A stretch of DNA of 64,000 bases, taken from NCBI GenBank assembly GCA_001512505.1, contig LFSC01000056.1, forward strand, positions 8,160-72,159, written 5' to 3'. Below the pieces are notes generated by a model. The model had not been told where the DNA came from and searched no databases. It was given only the letters and a program-made list of their open reading frames with translations. The translations under genes and the position numbers were made by a program. Positions 61,746-64,000 of the stretch are shown one piece after another (position 1 is the first letter of the stretch; every line of letters begins with the position of its first letter). The DNA is from Clostridiaceae bacterium DTU079. GTDB lineage: Bacteria; Bacillota; Clostridia; Acetivibrionales; Acetivibrionaceae.

Positions 61746-62951
61746 TTAATGACAGCTTTTAACCCTATACCTTTCAACTGCCACAGACGCTATCAGGAAT
61801 ATACCCGTCATAATTGCAAGAACCGCAATATGCGGCAATATGGAGCCAATACCCATATTGGCACCCACGATATTGGTTAAAGCCTTAACCGCCCAGTATT
61901 GAGGAAAAATCATTGCAGCCTTCTGCATAAATTCGGGAACTATTTCCAAAGGCCAATAACATCCCGCCAGCATGGATGTAGATATAATAAATACCGAAGA
62001 ATAAGCCGCCAGCTGTGCATTTGATTTTACAACCGAAGAAAGCAGTATTCCCATTGTTGTAATACACATAAGATATACACTTATCAGAAGTATGCTTGCT
62101 AAAAAAGAATTTCCCCAATTAACTCCCAGGACAAAGCGTCCGAAAAGTATTAATATGCCTACTTGAATCCAGCCTTTAAAAAATATTCCAAGAACCTTGC
62201 CCAGTATTATTACCGTTTTGGTAACCGGAGTGGCTGAAAGTCTTTCCCACGTCCTGTTTTTCTTATCCTCAAGTATTACTCCCACACCTATCATGACCGA
62301 AAACATTACAAACATAACGGCTATACCGATAGAGCTTTGGGCCATTCCGTCAAAATCCAAGCTTTCTTCTCCCCCCGACACCCTTATATCCTCCACTATT
62401 ACCGTCGAAGGTCCTTCAAGCTTTTTTTCAAATCTCTCTTCTATCCTGGAAATAATAAAATCCCGGTTTTCCAATTTTGATGTTTCAAGTAAATTATCAA
62501 AATATATCTTTGAATCCTCTTTAATTTTCAATTCTGTTAAAGCAGTACGGATAACCCCTTCCGCTACCGCATATCCCGCCGAAGCAGGCTGTTTTAAAAC
62601 ATATATTCCTGCTTTTCCTTCCCTGATACTATCTGTAAAGTCTCCGGGAATAATAAAGCCTGCCTCCAGCTCCGATTCCTTTATTCCTTCAATCATCTCC
62701 TGCCTGTTCATTTCAAGTGTCTTTATGCTGTTGTTTTGTTTTATTTTTTCAATAAGCTCCCTTACAAAAGCACTATTGTCGTCGGTAGCAATTCCCACAG
62801 GTATTTCGTAAGTTCCGTCCGATTTCCCGCTTCCGTAAGCAAATCCCATTACTACCGTCAAAATTATGGGAATAACGATTATTATCAAAAGGGTTGTTTT
62901 ATCCCTTAAAAGCCGTATCAGATCATACCATGCGATACATAAGATTTTCAC
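61746..62951 (-). CDS. ABC-2 type transporter permease
   Basis: LRDKTTLLIIIVIPIILTVVMGFAYG...ILEDKKNRTWERLSATPVTKTVIILGKVLG. Confidence 0.9.
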   Translation of the reverse strand: MKILCIAWYDLIRLLRDKTTLLIIIVIPIILTVVMGFAYGSGKSDGTYEIPVGIATDDNSAFVRELIEKIKQNNSIKTLEMNRQEMIEGIKESELEAGFIIPGDFTDSIREGKAGIYVLKQPASAGYAVAEGVIRTALTELKIKEDSKIYFDNLLETSKLENRDFIISRIEERFEKKLEGPSTVIVEDIRVSGGEESLDFDGMAQSSIGIAVMFVMFSVMIGVGVILEDKKNRTWERLSATPVTKTVIILGKVLGIFFKGWIQVGILILFGRFVLGVNWGNSFLASILLISVYLMCITTMGILLSSVVKSNAQLAAYSSVFIISTSMLAGCYWPLEIVPEFMQKAAMIFPQYWAVKALTNIVGANMGIGSILPHIAVLAIMTGIFLIASVAVERYRVKSCH

Positions 62952-63080
62952 CTGTTTCGCCTCCTAAGCAATGCTCTACGGTTCCTCGTCGTATTGACAG
63001 GCTATACGACATGCCATGCAATGTTTTTATCATATTCGTTTAGTTTAGTAATTATATATCCAACTTAATATACTTGCCGT

Positions 63081-64000
63081 TCAGGATGCCTGTGTCCTAA
63101 ACCGCGCCACACCTACTCCAAGATATAACACCCCCATCAGAATAAGCACTCCGCAGCAGGGAAGTATAGCGGTATAATTACTTCCCAGCATAAGATCATA
63201 GTATCCGTTTGCAGCCCACCAGTTCAATGTTCCCCTTGAAAGAACCCTTAAAAACCCGGGCATCATATATAACGGCATCATCCCACCGCCAATAACCGTA
63301 AATGTCTGTATAAAAAGCTGGGACAACCCCTCTGCTGCCGATGAGGTTTTTGCCATGGAGCCTATCATCATTCCCAGTCCGGATCCCGAAAAGGCAATAC
63401 ATAGGGTAATAGTTACCACTCCCAAAACTGACCTTCCCCAGTCAACTCCATATACAAACCGGGTAAATACAATGAGAATCATTGCCTGGGTAAAGGTTAT
63501 AAAAAGAAGCCCTAAAAACTTTCCTGTGATAATCTTCACCTTTCCCACCCCAGTGGTCAAAAGCCTTCCGAGAGTATTGGACTGCCGTTCTTCCACCATA
63601 AGCTTTGTTCCTGTTGATGCACCGAACAAAACAAACATCACGAGCATTGCAACAGAATAATATTGCATTCCCGAAACGGTTTCACGCTTTTTATTTCCAT
63701 CTTCAGACTCAACATCTTTTTCCCCGTAAAACTCAATATCAGCGGCTCCGGTTTTCTGCTGCATATCAAACATAACAGTCGTTATATCCGGTATAAGAGC
63801 TTTTGTATTTTCATCGGAATGACTCTCTTCATTAATTATCTCAGTTATCACTTCCACACCGGAAGATGCTGCAGCCCAATAGAGGTAAAACTGCCGGCAA
63901 AATGCTTCAGTTATGCTTTTTATAACACTTGCATTGTACTGCCGGTCAGCTTGGGTTTTTATCCTGATATTTGTGTCATAACCTTCAAAAAATTTGCGGG
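63081..64000 (-). CDS. ABC-2 type transporter permease, N-terminus beyond window edge
   Basis: VEERQSNTLGRLLTTGVGKVKIITGKFLGLL; frame stays open to base 64000. Confidence 0.88.
   Translation of the reverse strand, partial: RKFFEGYDTNIRIKTQADRQYNASVIKSITEAFCRQFYLYWAAASSGVEVITEIINEESHSDENTKALIPDITTVMFDMQQKTGAADIEFYGEKDVESEDGNKKRETVSGMQYYSVAMLVMFVLFGASTGTKLMVEERQSNTLGRLLTTGVGKVKIITGKFLGLLFITFTQAMILIVFTRFVYGVDWGRSVLGVVTITLCIAFSGSGLGMMIGSMAKTSSAAEGLSQLFIQTFTVIGGGMMPLYMMPGFLRVLSRGTLNWWAANGYYDLMLGSNYTAILPCCGVLILMGVLYLGVGVARFRTQAS

Noticed and set aside
1-64000. Prophage, integrase, transposase, CRISPR-Cas, toxin-antitoxin, restriction or defence islands, tRNA/rRNA genes
   Set aside because: No supporting ORFs or repeats recognised; only the small eCIS relic at 25.3-25.9 kb looks mobile or phage-derived.

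Overview
Low-GC Firmicutes (Clostridia) chromosomal window. Overall gene content resembles the cellulolytic Acetivibrio/Clostridium thermocellum group, but this is an inference from recognition and no search was run. Most of the window is ordinary core genome: korDABC-type 2-oxoacid:ferredoxin oxidoreductase, hsp20/dnaJ-like/clpB, trpEGDCF, ychF, aroF, polA-coaE, mutS2, a sugar ABC transporter without ATPase, spoIVA, gpsA-plsY-der, rpmF-yceD and ABC-2 permeases. I did not find a complete, clearly novel multi-gene system. The most interesting signals are: (1) a trpE leader with about eight (G/U)AG triplets, a Rho-independent terminator and an SD-sequestering hairpin, which looks like TRAP-type attenuation; (2) an orphan contractile-injection-system relic (tail-assembly protein joined in frame through a TAG to a DUF6760-like tail); (3) a Phe-type T-box ahead of DAHP synthase; (4) a CtsR-like operator and promoter ahead of hsp20; (5) an ABC ATPase/FtsX permease deletion fusion beside a C45-like Ntn-hydrolase lipoprotein and a two-component system; (6) a poly(A) frameshift that hides a lipoprotein signal peptide; (7) a KOR operon that includes a PilZ protein and a P-loop ATPase; (8) a 16-bp intercistronic stem without a T-tract in a sugar ABC operon.
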